Shown: positions 15,915 to 23,233 of the stretch, in pieces | Layout of the letters: each line of letters starts with the position of its first letter | Position numbering within the stretch: position 1 is the stretch's first letter | Made by a program: the position numbers and the translations under genes | The notes under the pieces: generated by a model | What the model saw: only the letters and a program-made list of their open reading frames with translations | Databases searched by the model: none | What the model was told of the DNA's origin: nothing | From: DAMCAP01 sp032059445 | GTDB taxonomy: Bacteria > Bacillota > Clostridia > Oscillospirales > Ruminococcaceae | Direction: 5' to 3' | Assembly: GCA_032059445.1 (NCBI GenBank) | Contig: DAMCAP010000001.1 | Coordinates: 124,001-188,000 of the forward strand | DNA: 64,000 bases

Positions 15915-16175
15915 ATGAACGAAAAATATTGCCAAAGCTGTGGTATGCCGATGGGGCCTACAGATGAACACTACGGAACCGAGCAAAACGGCAGCAAAAG
16001 CCCTGAGTATTGCACATATTGCTATCAAAACGGTGCTTTTACCTTTGAAGGTAGTGTGGAAGAGATGATCGAAATCTGCATCCCACCAATGGTGGAGCAT
16101 AATCCTGGCATGACTGAGCAGGTTGCTCGTGAGATGATGACAAAGTTTCTACCCATGCTCAAGCGCTGGCACTAA
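15915..16175 (+). CDS. Small zinc-ribbon protein
   Basis: An 86-residue protein. Two knuckles, YCQSCGMPM (Cys6, Cys9) and YCTYC (Cys33, Cys36), form a four-Cys zinc site of the putative zinc-ribbon family (PF12674 type). A helical C-terminal half follows (SVEEMIEICIPPMVEHNPGMTEQVAREMMTKFLPML). GAGGAGG precedes the ATG. The family is common in Clostridia, often beside transcription regulators, but its function is unknown. It follows the WYL regulator by 73 bases and ends in a good terminator. Confidence 0.88.
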   Translation: MNEKYCQSCGMPMGPTDEHYGTEQNGSKSPEYCTYCYQNGAFTFEGSVEEMIEICIPPMVEHNPGMTEQVAREMMTKFLPMLKRWH

Positions 16176-16186
16176 GCCCCAATAGC

Positions 16187-16225
16187 AAAAGCAGACTGCA
16201 AGAAATCCATGCAGTCTGCTTTTTT
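16187..16225 (+). terminator. Rho-independent terminator
   Basis: AAAAGCAGACTGCA pairs perfectly with TGCAGTCTGCTTTT over a nine-base loop, followed by more T. It may serve both the zinc-ribbon gene and the convergent nitroreductase gene. Confidence 0.92.
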
Positions 16226-16245
16226 GGTTTAGAGCTAAAATACCT

Positions 16246-16956
16246 TTATAGCACCAGCTTAGCGCCGTTGCCCCACGTAAATCTGCCTCCCATGCCACAT
16301 TCAAAGTGCCGCTTACAGATACCGAGATCCACAAGGTCAAATGGGTAATCATCAGCTACCGAGGCGGTGATTTCACCATTTCTAAGGCTAAAGCGTACCT
16401 TTTGGGCGTTGCGGGCGGTAGGCGCACGCTGTACCAGCTCCATGGTACTGCGCAGCTGATCGGTGAGGGGGCAATCGCTGTCAATCAGCTCCTCGATGGT
16501 CTTGCTTTTGCGATGCGTCAATCCCCTGATCAGCCGCTCTTTTAGCGAGTTTTGGGGGCTCACATTGCCGATGGTGAGCACGCATACCAGCTCCTCTCCA
16601 TCGGGCACCTGCAACGCCTTCTTATCAAAGGTGCCGCCTACCCAGCAGGTGCCAAGCCCCAGCTCTGTAGCCGCCAGCACCAGCTCCTCCCCATAGTAGC
16701 CGATCTTTTCGCGCAGATGGGGCAGCTTGCTATCTCCTTTTAAAAGTAGCAGGGCACGCACCCCGTTAAACATCCCATAGCTTTTACCCCCAGCAAAGGC
16801 AGCAGAGCCTTCAGCCACAAAGCTGATGGCAAGCCCGCTTGCGGTGTTGAGCGCAGCGATTTTTTCTTGCAGATGCTCTAAATGGTGTGATGAAATATCG
16901 CTGCCGAGATAGCTGCGGCGAGAGACCCTCTCCAGTATTGCTTCTTTATACTCCAT
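16246..16956 (-). CDS. Nitroreductase-family protein
   Basis: A 236-residue FMN-dependent oxidoreductase-like protein. The start EAILERVSRRSYLGSDIS is the usual substrate/FMN arginine motif (RxSxR-Y). LREKIGYYGEELVLAATELGLGTCWVGGTFDK holds the helix and GLGTCW(V/I)G signature. The second half, after LTDQLRSTMELVQRAPTARNAQKVRFSLRNGEI, repeats a nitroreductase-like N-terminal element, as in the double-lobed clostridial members. It ends with LVDLGICKRHFECG. The RBS AGGAGGTAACG lies close to the ATG. The electron donor and substrate are unknown. Confidence 0.88.
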   Translation of the reverse strand: MEYKEAILERVSRRSYLGSDISSHHLEHLQEKIAALNTASGLAISFVAEGSAAFAGGKSYGMFNGVRALLLLKGDSKLPHLREKIGYYGEELVLAATELGLGTCWVGGTFDKKALQVPDGEELVCVLTIGNVSPQNSLKERLIRGLTHRKSKTIEELIDSDCPLTDQLRSTMELVQRAPTARNAQKVRFSLRNGEITASVADDYPFDLVDLGICKRHFECGMGGRFTWGNGAKLVL

Positions 16957-17052
16957 TTCGTTACCTCCTTTGGCAACAAGCCTTCATAATGAGTATCTCC
17001 AATATTAGTATACCAAAACCTACCGCCTATGGGAAGATCAGCAAAATCCCTA

Positions 17053-17081
17053 TTGACAATTTATCATGCTACTGCTATAGT
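17053..17081 (+). promoter_or_regulatory. Strong sigma-A-type promoter
   Basis: TTGACA at 17053-17058 and TATAGT at 17076-17081 with exactly 17 bases between. Transcription should start near 17088, more than 440 bases before the next sizeable gene. Confidence 0.85.
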
Positions 17082-17133
17082 TTGTTTAGGTGGCTGCTGC
17101 TGCGGCAGAGCCATCAAACCTACAATTAGAAGG

Positions 17134-17199
17134 ATGTGCTTGGATGTTTGTGCTGTCTGTTTATGGTGTTTTCAACTAAATAAAGTTGAGAAGGTATAA
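17134..17199 (+). CDS. Putative 21-residue leader peptide
   Basis: This frame starts MCLDVCAVCLWCF and holds four Cys plus a Trp. A shorter frame (ATG 17144, MFVLSVYGVFN) overlaps it in another register. AGAAGG lies directly against the first ATG and ten bases before the second, so the RBS favours the shorter frame. One or both may be leader peptides whose translation controls the hairpins downstream. Confidence 0.35.
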   Translation: MCLDVCAVCLWCFQLNKVEKV

Positions 17200-17280
17200 C
17201 ACAACGGGGGTGACCCCTTATTTGTGATGCCTTCAAAGAAACATACCTACACAGACTGCTTCAATGATTCAAGATATTGT

Positions 17281-17313
17281 TGCGTAGCAAGGTGTGCTTG
17301 CTGCGCATTTTTT
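17281..17313 (+). terminator. Terminator-like hairpin in the leader, first
   Basis: TGCGTAGCAAG pairs with CTTGCTGCGCA (one G-T pair) over a five-base loop and is followed by TTTTTT. It has the full form of a rho-independent terminator and would end the leader RNA at about 225 nt. Confidence 0.85.
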
Positions 17314-17331
17314 ATATCGTTGTTTTATGAT

Positions 17332-17389
17332 GCCCACAGGGAGCATTCTGCACTGTAACAGGTGTGGTGTGTTTTGCTGTGGGCTTTTT
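17332..17389 (+). terminator. Terminator-like hairpin in the leader, second
   Basis: GCCCACAG pairs with CTGTGGGC across a 37-base internal segment and is followed by TTTTT. The long loop contains shorter complementary pieces, so alternative folds are possible. Confidence 0.65.
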
Positions 17390-17412
17390 AATTTGATTAT
17401 GAAGGAGGATGT

Positions 17413-17457
17413 ATGAATTTGAAGCGTACATTTTTTGATTCGGTGATTGGTGCATAG
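17413..17457 (+). CDS. Putative 14-residue leader peptide
   Basis: MNLKRTFFDSVIGA, preceded by AAGGAGG at short spacing. Its stop codon touches the 5' arm of the third hairpin, so a ribosome ending here would cover that arm. This arrangement is what one expects of a regulatory peptide, but a chance frame cannot be excluded. Confidence 0.4.
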   Translation: MNLKRTFFDSVIGA

Positions 17458-17506
17458 CAAAGGCTATTGCACAGCATCAAATGATTGATACTTGTATAGC
17501 CTTTGC
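17457..17506 (+). repeat. Third hairpin of the leader
   Basis: GCAAAGGCTAT pairs perfectly with ATAGCCTTTGC over a 28-base loop. Only a weak T-tract follows (CGTTTCTG), so it may be a pause or RBS-control structure rather than a terminator. The next RBS is about 20 bases away. Confidence 0.6.
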
Positions 17507-17538
17507 TCGTTTCTGAATGATGAAACAGGAGGAGCATT

Positions 17539-17817
17539 ATGCGCTATATCAAAGCAGCCGATGTGCTGCCAAAAGAACTACTTGATAAAATCCAAAACCA
17601 CGTCGACGGTGAGTATCTCTACATCCCCCGCAAGGAACACAACCGTAAAGCATGGGGAGAAAAAACCAATACCAAAACTGAAACGAAAAGCAGAAACATT
17701 GAGATATACCGTCAATATACAAGCGGGATGTCGGTAGCCAATCTTGCAGAGAGCTACTACCTCTCCCCCAAGAGCATACAAAAAATTATCGCTCATTTTA
17801 GGCCCCAATCCATCTAA
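17539..17817 (+). CDS. CD3324-family small DNA-binding-like protein
   Basis: A 92-residue protein. It has the family pattern MRYIKAADVLPKELLDKIQNHVDGEYLYIPRKEHNRKAWGE, then a C-terminal helix-turn-helix NIEIYRQYTSGMSVANLAESYYLSPKSIQKII similar to Mor/resolvase-type HTH. Members are small clostridial proteins thought to bind DNA. AGGAGGAG precedes the ATG. It is the first sizeable gene behind the long leader and lies 131 bases upstream of the RsgA-RNHCP gene, separated by a perfect hairpin. Confidence 0.82.
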   Translation: MRYIKAADVLPKELLDKIQNHVDGEYLYIPRKEHNRKAWGEKTNTKTETKSRNIEIYRQYTSGMSVANLAESYYLSPKSIQKIIAHFRPQSI

Positions 17818-17823
17818 GCATAA

Positions 17824-17850
17824 GCGCCATGTACCTACAGTACATGGCGC
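17824..17850 (+). terminator. Perfect hairpin after the CD3324-type gene
   Basis: GCGCCATGTAC pairs exactly with GTACATGGCGC over CTACA, followed by ATTCTTATTT. The stem is strong and the tail moderately T-rich, so termination may be partial. Confidence 0.65.
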
Positions 17851-17948
17851 ATTCTTATTTCTGAAGGATCTATTCGGTTGCTCCTCCTATAATCCCAACG
17901 CTATAATAGAGTCAACAGACGACATAAATACCCTCTAGGAGGTAAATC

Positions 17949-19262
17949 ATGAAAAACAAAAAAGCAAAAAAGCTCCATCCTATACAGGATGAACCTATAG
18001 AGATCCTTGAAGCTACAGTAGTCAGCGTAATGCACAAGCAAGCACGCGTGCTTATCGATCACAGCGTCTCAAGCTGCTTGCTGCCCGCCACCCTCATATC
18101 AGGCAAGGATGCTCTGGTGACAGGTGATAAGGTTGAGATCTGCCCTGCGGGAGGGGAGCAATATAGGCTGGTCAAGGTACTGCCCCGATCCACCGCTCTC
18201 TACCGTGGTGACCGCCGCAACACAAGTGAAGAAATCTTGATAGCCGCCAATGCCCAGTGCCTGTTGGCGGTAGTGAGCGCTAGTTATCTGCTTCATCAAG
18301 CTGGGTATATCGAAGCTGCTCTCATCGCAGCTAGGCGTGCCGGTGTAGAGGCAGTGGTCATGATCAGCAAGTGGGATTTAATCGACCCTGCTACTCAAGC
18401 ACTGCTCCAAGATAAGCTGGAGCTATACCGCAGCTGCTGCCAGCTGGTGTATACAGGCTCAGCCCTAAGTCATTGCCCCGATCTGCTTAAAGCACTCCAA
18501 GGCAAAACTACTGTAGTAATAGGGGATCGCGGCTGTGGGAAATCAACCTTGATCCAAAGCATCCTCCATACAGCACACGGCGCTGATCTGAGCAAAGAGC
18601 CGATCACCAGCACCCACACAGCTTGCCTCTACCCCCTCGATCAAGAGACCTTACTGATTGATACCCCCGGCTTTCGAGAGTTTGCCTTGCAGCAGATCAC
18701 AGAAGACGAGCGCGATACCGTTTTCCCTGAGATTGCAGCCTTGAGGGTCGGTTGCAGCTTTGGGAACTGCACCCACCAGCATGAAGAGGGCTGTGCTGTC
18801 ATTGAGGGGCTTCGGACAAAAACCATCAAAAGGGAGCGCTATGATGCCTATCAAAAAATGATGGGTACCACACCCGTAGCTCCTAAGATAGACTACCGCC
18901 ACAACCCCTGCACCGAGAGCTTTACCTGCAAGGTATGTGGTACCCTCATTACCCCCGAGGGTGCAGGCAGTCAACATCGTAACCACTGCCCCAAATGCCT
19001 AAGCAGCATCCATGTAGATCAGGAGCCGGGAGATCGTGCATCGCTCTGCAAGGGAGTCATGGAGCCGGTAAGTGTATGGGTCCGCAAAGGTGGCGAATGG
19101 GCAATCATCCACCGCTGTCGTCTGTGCGGTGCGCTGAGCTCTAATCGCATAGCAGCCGATGATAACCCTGCCCTGCTGATGTCAATCGCCGTCAAGCCTC
19201 TGGCTATGACGCCCTTCCCATTAGATAAGCTAGGCGAAATATTTGCAAGCAGCAGAGATTAA
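17949..19262 (+). CDS. RsgA-like circularly permuted GTPase fused to an RNHCP domain
   Basis: A 437-residue protein. Residues 20-80 are an OB-like segment. The GTPase follows in circularly permuted order: G4 SKWD (140-143), then G1 GDRGCGKST (192-200), then G3 DTPG (238-241), then the zinc finger Cys269, Cys274, His276, Cys282. This is the layout of RsgA, which checks maturation of the 30S subunit. Residues 320-400 add an RNHCP domain: CKVCG (327, 330), RNHCPKCL (344-351), CRLCG (390, 393), a likely second zinc site. Normal RsgA ends at about 300 residues, so this is a fusion and may be an accessory paralogue. RBS AGGAGG. Confidence 0.9.
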   Translation: MKNKKAKKLHPIQDEPIEILEATVVSVMHKQARVLIDHSVSSCLLPATLISGKDALVTGDKVEICPAGGEQYRLVKVLPRSTALYRGDRRNTSEEILIAANAQCLLAVVSASYLLHQAGYIEAALIAARRAGVEAVVMISKWDLIDPATQALLQDKLELYRSCCQLVYTGSALSHCPDLLKALQGKTTVVIGDRGCGKSTLIQSILHTAHGADLSKEPITSTHTACLYPLDQETLLIDTPGFREFALQQITEDERDTVFPEIAALRVGCSFGNCTHQHEEGCAVIEGLRTKTIKRERYDAYQKMMGTTPVAPKIDYRHNPCTESFTCKVCGTLITPEGAGSQHRNHCPKCLSSIHVDQEPGDRASLCKGVMEPVSVWVRKGGEWAIIHRCRLCGALSSNRIAADDNPALLMSIAVKPLAMTPFPLDKLGEIFASSRD

Positions 19263-19312
19263 TACTCGAAGACTTGTCCTCCCTAAACTTGAGCGAGCCT
19301 AGAGATTGGGGG

Positions 19313-20062
19313 TTATTCTTCTTTCAGAAGCTCGTGCAGCATCCTTTCGGGGTTCTCCAAAAAGTAACGGGTAAGCTGGTAGTGCTCCGTTTCTCGATAC
19401 TTTACCGAGCTGATACCCTCAGCGGTAAGGGCGTAAATCTCTGCACCGGGGTAGGTCATCAGGATGGGAGAATGGGTAGCGATAATAAACTGTGACCCAC
19501 CCTGTACCAACCTGTGGATCTCTGCCAGCAAGACCATAAGCCTGCTGGGAGAAAGCGCTGCCTCAGGCTCGTCGAGCAGGTAGATACCATTCCCCCCAAA
19601 GCGGTTTTTGACCAGCGCGAGGAAGCTCTCGCCGTGAGACTGCTTGTGAAGGGACTTCCCTCCATAGCTATCAGAAATTGGCGCGCTACCAGCCGCAATT
19701 TCATCTAGCTCATCGATGTAGCTGGCCGCATTATAAAAGCTCTCTGCCCTTAGGAAGAACCCATCCTTGGGGTAAGCGCTCCTTGAAATAGTCAGGTGTC
19801 GATGCAGCTCTGAATGGGTATCGCTGGTGGAGAAGCAGAAATTGCGGGTACCACCCTCCGCGTTAAATCCATAGGCTACCGCTATTGCCTCCAATAAGGT
19901 GGATTTACCGGTACCGTTTTCCCCCACGAGGAAGGTTACCGCCTTGGTAAACTCTAAGCTCTTCGGCTTCATCAGATGCTTCACTGCCGGCAGGTCGGCA
20001 AGATAAGACCACACATCTATCGGAGTTTTTAGCCGCACACTGCTGATATAGCTTCGCTCCAT
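19313..20062 (-). CDS. AAA family (ABC/RecF-like) ATPase
   Basis: A 249-residue protein with a complete ABC-type ATP site: Walker A LVGENGTGKSTLLEAI, signature-like SHGESFLALV, Walker B IYLLDEPEAALSP, and H-loop FIIATHSPILM. No transmembrane part and no long coiled coil fit between, so it belongs to the short AAA_21-like group rather than to transporters or SMC proteins. ATG 20062 is preferred (AAGGGAG upstream) over an earlier in-frame start. It has no operon partner. The role is unknown; such proteins occur in DNA-related and defence contexts, but nothing here shows that. Confidence 0.85.
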   Translation of the reverse strand: MERSYISSVRLKTPIDVWSYLADLPAVKHLMKPKSLEFTKAVTFLVGENGTGKSTLLEAIAVAYGFNAEGGTRNFCFSTSDTHSELHRHLTISRSAYPKDGFFLRAESFYNAASYIDELDEIAAGSAPISDSYGGKSLHKQSHGESFLALVKNRFGGNGIYLLDEPEAALSPSRLMVLLAEIHRLVQGGSQFIIATHSPILMTYPGAEIYALTAEGISSVKYRETEHYQLTRYFLENPERMLHELLKEE

Positions 20063-20290
20063 CGTAAGCACTCCCTTCGTCATCTTCTAGTATACCAAAC
20101 CACCTCATCTATGTGAAGCAATCCGCTTTGATCAAATCCCTTAAGGCACTTGAAAATTTGAAATTTAATGATCTGTTTTGATTGTATTTTACAAAAAATC
20201 AGGGTATGATAGCAATGGAGCGTGTTATGCTTCGCCTGTATACGAAGCAGCAGCCTATATCATAAGCTTTAACCCCAAGGAGGTAGTAGC

Positions 20291-20518
20291 ATGGAGAAGT
20301 TTATCCCCTATGAGAAGCTCTCAAAAAAGAAAAAGCTAGAGCTTGCAAGCAAACAGCGTGGCAGCTGGGGCGCAATCAACCCCGTTACCCGCAAGCCTCA
20401 AAACCCAAAAGCATACAATCGTAAAAAGGCAGGTCAATGGCGTGACGATTCACCCTTGACCATGCCTTTTGCTCATTTTGAGGATAACTCCCCCCAGCCC
20501 CCCTCTGATTTCTTTTGA
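20291..20518 (+). CDS. Conserved small basic protein of unknown function
   Basis: A 75-residue protein, MEKFIPYEKLSKKKKLELASKQRGSWGAINPVTRKPQNPKAYNRKKAGQW and so on, rich in Lys and Arg in the first 55 residues. The PVTRKPxNPKAYNRKK motif recurs in small clostridial proteins of unknown function. A strong AAGGAGG RBS and its own upstream gap support expression. The charge suggests nucleic-acid contact, but this is a guess. Confidence 0.75.
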   Translation: MEKFIPYEKLSKKKKLELASKQRGSWGAINPVTRKPQNPKAYNRKKAGQWRDDSPLTMPFAHFEDNSPQPPSDFF

Positions 20519-20605
20519 TTTACAGGCTGCTTTTTGAATATTCTTGCTTTGATAACCCTAAATAGTAAAAAACGGATTGGCAACCATGATAGATAAATAA
20601 AAGCA

Positions 20606-20631
20606 GGGGCAAGAAATCAACTTCTTGCCCC
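20606..20631. terminator. Bidirectional terminator
   Basis: GGGGCAAGAA pairs with TTCTTGCCCC over six bases between two convergent genes. A-rich sequence on the left and TTAAAA on the right allow use by the minus-strand gene and perhaps by both. Confidence 0.75.
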
Positions 20632-20645
20632 TTAAAACGTCTGGC

Positions 20646-20831
20646 TTAATTTTCATTATCCTCTTCTTGCTTTACTTCGTCCACGGCCGAGCGAACTGCG
20701 GCAATAACAAAAGCAGAAAATGTGCAGTCTTTATTTCTAATTAACTCTTCCACTTCCATAATTAAATCATTCGGGAACCGAATGGTCTTATTGGTTGTAG
20801 GAGGAATTGATGGAATTTTAAAATTTGCCAT
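20646..20831 (-). CDS. Small ribbon-helix-helix-like protein (YlcI/YnfO type)
   Basis: A 61-residue protein. NKTIRFPNDLIMEVEELIRNKDCTFSAFVIAAVRSAVDEV fits a ribbon-helix-helix DNA-binding fold, with the strand KTIRFP and two helices. It ends in an acidic tail. GAGGTG-type RBS precedes the ATG. It is divergent from the small gene at 20939, and the space between them holds a 30-bp perfect palindrome and a second inverted repeat. It is probably an autoregulator acting there. Confidence 0.8.
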   Translation of the reverse strand: MANFKIPSIPPTTNKTIRFPNDLIMEVEELIRNKDCTFSAFVIAAVRSAVDEVKQEEDNEN

Positions 20832-20841
20832 AATACACCTC

Positions 20842-20912
20842 GCAATACGTTTGTATTACTATTGTATTGCACATCTAATAAAAAGTATGCATTGCAATTG
20901 CAATGCATACTT
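20842..20912. promoter_or_regulatory. Operator-like palindromes between divergent small genes
   Basis: GCAATAC at 20842-20848 is repeated inverted as GTATTGC at 20864-20870. At 20883-20912 lies a perfect 30-bp palindrome centred between 20897 and 20898, with half AAGTATGCATTGCAA. Both share the element GCAAT/ATTGC. They are good candidates for binding by the RHH-like protein. Confidence 0.65.
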
Positions 20913-20938
20913 GATAGAATTAAGTTGAGGTGAGTATT

Positions 20939-21112
20939 TTGTCTGATTACAAACAGATGTACTATAAGCTATTTCGAGCCTCGGAGGAGGCTATCCGTAT
21001 TTTAATAACGGCGCAGCAGGAGTGTGAGGAGCTGTACATCAACCAGCCCGACCCAGAGCTTAGCATCCTTACATTGGCTGCAAGAAATGAAAATAGCACG
21101 GATGAGCAGTAG
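20939..21112 (+). CDS. Small conserved protein paired with the RHH regulator
   Basis: A 57-residue protein reading SDYKQMYYKLFRASEEAIRILITAQQECEELYI and so on, probably a helical hairpin. A second copy of the same family at 23234 has the same length. The TTG start is chosen because it aligns with the ATG of that copy and has GAGGTG six or seven bases upstream. No membrane segment or catalytic motif is seen. Proteins with this pattern sit beside small regulators in clostridia; function is unknown. Confidence 0.72.
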   Translation: MSDYKQMYYKLFRASEEAIRILITAQQECEELYINQPDPELSILTLAARNENSTDEQ

Positions 21113-21137
21113 CTTATAACCCGTGCTATATGATCCT

Positions 21138-21614
21138 CTATAGGTTTATGATATAGATTTCATTTACACCATCATAATCAAAGCCACAAGAAAGCAGAGT
21201 CTTACAGGACGCCGAGTTTTGTGGCTCTGGTTGTACGATAATTCTCTTCGCTCGTTCTTCTATTTTGATTTTATCGATTAGTGCTTTGACAATTGCTTTA
21301 CCAAAGCCTTTTCCCAGATACGCAGCTTCACCAATCATATAGTCTATACTGTATGTACCACTGATTTCAGTGCTGCCGTGCCATGTTTCGCCACTGTTGC
21401 TATACTCGTAATACTGGCAAAAACCGATTGGTTTACCCTCATGCTCCACAATGAAATGATGTATCCAGTGAAACTCCCTGTTTCTTTTTTCGACCTCCTC
21501 GATCCAATCCAAAGGATCATGATACCAAGCAGCGACATGTGGCAGATACAGCCACTCCTTAAAAAGGGGGAGGTCGCTGTCATTGAGTCCCCTAAGCCTA
21601 ATGAAATCGCCCAT
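21138..21614 (-). CDS. GNAT acetyltransferase, AAC(6')-like subgroup
   Basis: A 158-residue protein. IRLRGLNDSDLPLFKEWLYLPHVAAWYHDP at the N-terminus and GKPIGFCQYYEY, then IDYMIGEAAYLGKGFGKAIVKALIDKI (acetyl-CoA loop) and RIIVQPEPQNSASCKTLLSCGFDYDG, match the acetyltransferase subgroup that includes AAC(6') aminoglycoside enzymes and siderophore acetylases. The substrate cannot be assigned. ATG 21614 follows AGGAGG; an upstream extension has no RBS. It starts 17 bases after the DUF3267 gene, so the two form an operon. Confidence 0.87.
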   Translation of the reverse strand: MGDFIRLRGLNDSDLPLFKEWLYLPHVAAWYHDPLDWIEEVEKRNREFHWIHHFIVEHEGKPIGFCQYYEYSNSGETWHGSTEISGTYSIDYMIGEAAYLGKGFGKAIVKALIDKIKIEERAKRIIVQPEPQNSASCKTLLSCGFDYDGVNEIYIINL

Positions 21615-21631
21615 AAAACCTCCTGCTAAAT

Positions 21632-22252
21632 TTATTTGCTGGGGCTGTAGTATGTTTCGAAACCATTGTTGATAATGGTGCGCCCATCCTTGACTTGGAA
21701 AGCGATCAAAAGCACATTTAAAAAATCCACACAGGAGCCTGCCGCATTGATCAGGCACAGCCCCAATGTATACCAATTAAGCTGATCAAGTAGAAATAAT
21801 ATCGCTATAGGCAGTAGAGATAACAAAGCAAACGGCATCACCGAAATTACAATATATCTACTCTTTTTGAGGGGCTCTGTAGTAGACACAAAGCCAAACA
21901 AGCCGTTTAAACCAAAAACTGTTTTTGCTGACCTAGCGAAATCAGGTATAAACACTGCATGTACCAACTCATGGAGAAGCATATAGGCAAAAATGCAGAG
22001 GATATAAAGTAGAGCACGATAATCAAGCTTGAATGCTATCGCCAGCGTATCAGAAGTCAAAAATCCAAACAGCGTCGGCTTGAGCAAATACGCAAGCCAT
22101 ACTACTATACCACTGAGCAAAAAAGCAAGTGGAAGGGAGAGCAAGGTAGCTAAAGCTAAATTTGAGGGCTCCTTTATCTTATTCCAACCATTGCCGATCA
22201 GCTGATCGCTTAATCCTCGATCGGTTGGGGGGAGCTTTTTTACGTATTTCAT
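21632..22252 (-). CDS. DUF3267 membrane protein with a HEXXH motif
   Basis: A 206-residue membrane protein with about five hydrophobic segments (ALATLLSLPLAFLLSGIVVWLAYLL, then around ALLYILCIFAYMLLHELVHAVFI, then two or three more). HELVHA is a HEXXH-type zinc motif within a membrane helix, as in site-2-protease-like and DUF3267 proteins. Proteolytic activity is plausible but not shown. The start is ATG 22252, with AGGAGTG upstream; a longer frame lacks an RBS. It is the first gene of a pair with the acetyltransferase. Confidence 0.83.
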   Translation of the reverse strand: MKYVKKLPPTDRGLSDQLIGNGWNKIKEPSNLALATLLSLPLAFLLSGIVVWLAYLLKPTLFGFLTSDTLAIAFKLDYRALLYILCIFAYMLLHELVHAVFIPDFARSAKTVFGLNGLFGFVSTTEPLKKSRYIVISVMPFALLSLLPIAILFLLDQLNWYTLGLCLINAAGSCVDFLNVLLIAFQVKDGRTIINNGFETYYSPSK

Positions 22253-22439
22253 ATGATCTGCACTCCTAATATGAACCATAGATTTACAATTATTATAGCA
22301 TAAGAGCGGCAGATAAAAAAAGGAAACCTTAAACCTACATACTTTATTTGCAAAAATGCTATAATGTAGACATACTGTTGTCAAGTTATCGGTGCTATGA
22401 TAAAGAGAAACACCCCGTATCTGGGAGGAGGTATGCTAT

Positions 22440-22880
22440 TTGACCTGGAACGAAACGTTTGGAAAAGCAACCCCACCGAGTTTAGCCCAAATCGATCAAT
22501 ATATCGCAAGCTCGCTCTGGCTGGATCTATGCAGCTATATCGAAAATAGCTACGAGATACAACCCTCAATGGAGCATAGCATCTGTAGCGGGGCGCCGGG
22601 CTGGAACTTAAAATACAAAAGAGGCGGGCGGGCTCTATGCACGCTGTACCCGGCACAGGGGTTCTTTACCTGCCTAGTATCCATCGGCAGCAAGGAGGCC
22701 ATGGAGGCGGAGCTACTACTGGCTGGCTGCACCGAGTATGTGCAGGAGCTTTACCGGCAGTGTAAGCCCTATAACGGCGGGCGATGGCTAATGATTGAGG
22801 TGAAGTCCCCAGAGATTTTAGCTGATGTAAAGGCCCTCATCGGCACACGTGCAAAACCTAGCAAAAGTACCCCTAAATAA
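22440..22880 (+). CDS. DUF3788 family protein
   Basis: A 146-residue soluble protein: ICSGAPGWNLKYKRGGRALCTLYPAQGFFTCLVSIGSKEAMEAE is the typical DUF3788 core, followed by CKPYNGGRWLMIEVKSPEILADVKALI. It starts at TTG 22440, eight bases after GGAGGAGG; an ATG closer to the RBS is in a different frame that does not give this protein. No function is known for the family. Confidence 0.83.
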   Translation: MTWNETFGKATPPSLAQIDQYIASSLWLDLCSYIENSYEIQPSMEHSICSGAPGWNLKYKRGGRALCTLYPAQGFFTCLVSIGSKEAMEAELLLAGCTEYVQELYRQCKPYNGGRWLMIEVKSPEILADVKALIGTRAKPSKSTPK

Positions 22881-22929
22881 TCCATATGATCAGCATATGC
22901 TGCCTCAGAGGTAGCACAAAAATAAAAAC

Positions 22930-22958
22930 AGCGGCATGGAGCTTTTTCCCATGCCGCT
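22930..22958. terminator. Terminator-like hairpin between convergent genes
   Basis: AGCGGCATGG pairs with CCATGCCGCT over about nine bases. Its right arm overlaps the stop codon of the XRE gene on the minus strand. The A-rich left flank supplies a T-run for that strand. Confidence 0.65.
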
Positions 22959-23145
22959 ATCTGTTGATTTTTTTATTATTTGTTCTTCCAAGGATGTAAT
23001 CTACGCTCACGCCGTAATAATCCGCCAAAGCGNNNNNNNNNNAGTAAGCATAGGTACGCTGAGGCACGTTAATTGCTTGACCAATTTTTTCTTGTGTGAG
23101 GTCCGCATCTTCTCGCAAATCTCTGATTCTTTCATATCTCTGCAT
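22957..23145 (-). CDS. XRE-type HTH regulator, interrupted by an assembly gap
   Basis: The visible parts are MQRYERIRDLREDADLTQEKIGQAINVPQRTYAY and ALADYYGVSVDYILGRTNNKKINR. Together they form a short XRE/Cro regulator. The ten Ns would leave only four residues between the halves, but this family needs about 14 there (YE.G.R.P....I type), so roughly 30 bases are missing. ATG 23145 has GGTGAT upstream. It is divergent from the small gene at 23234, with the dyad AGAACA-ATC-TGTTCT between them. Confidence 0.82.
   Translation of the reverse strand: MQRYERIRDLREDADLTQEKIGQAINVPQRTYAYXXXXALADYYGVSVDYILGRTNNKKINR
23033..23042. other. Ten-N assembly gap inside the XRE gene
   Basis: A nominal gap. 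The reading frame happens to stay open across it, but the protein family implies that more sequence is missing than ten bases. Confidence 0.9.
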
Positions 23146-23171
23146 TTTAATCACCATATCTAGTATAAATA

Positions 23172-23186
23172 AGAACAATCTGTTCT
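23172..23186. promoter_or_regulatory. Operator-like dyad between XRE gene and small gene
   Basis: AGAACA-ATC-TGTTCT is a perfect 6-3-6 inverted repeat. A further half-site TTGTTCTGAA follows at about 23204-23213. It lies between divergent starts, a likely site for the XRE protein. Confidence 0.65.
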
Positions 23187-23233
23187 ATTGGCATTTTGAA
23201 TAAATTGTTCTGAAATATACTTGAGGTAAGCAT

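Larger units (their letters stand above)
17082..17538 (+). promoter_or_regulatory. Long leader with mini-ORFs and three successive hairpins (candidate attenuator)
   Basis: After the promoter come an early inverted repeat (near 17090-17121), overlapping mini-ORFs at 17134 and 17144, a terminator-like hairpin 17281-17313, a second 17332-17389, a mini-ORF with a good RBS at 17413-17457, and a third hairpin 17457-17506. Then the RBS of the CD3324-type gene follows. Long leaders with short peptides and terminators are known for genes controlled by ribosome stalling or translation state. Here the downstream genes include an RsgA-type GTPase. Function is inferred from architecture only. Confidence 0.55.

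Noticed and set aside
20883..20912. The 30-bp palindrome as a transcription terminator
   Set aside because: It has no loop and no T-run and lies between divergent starts, so an operator is the better reading.
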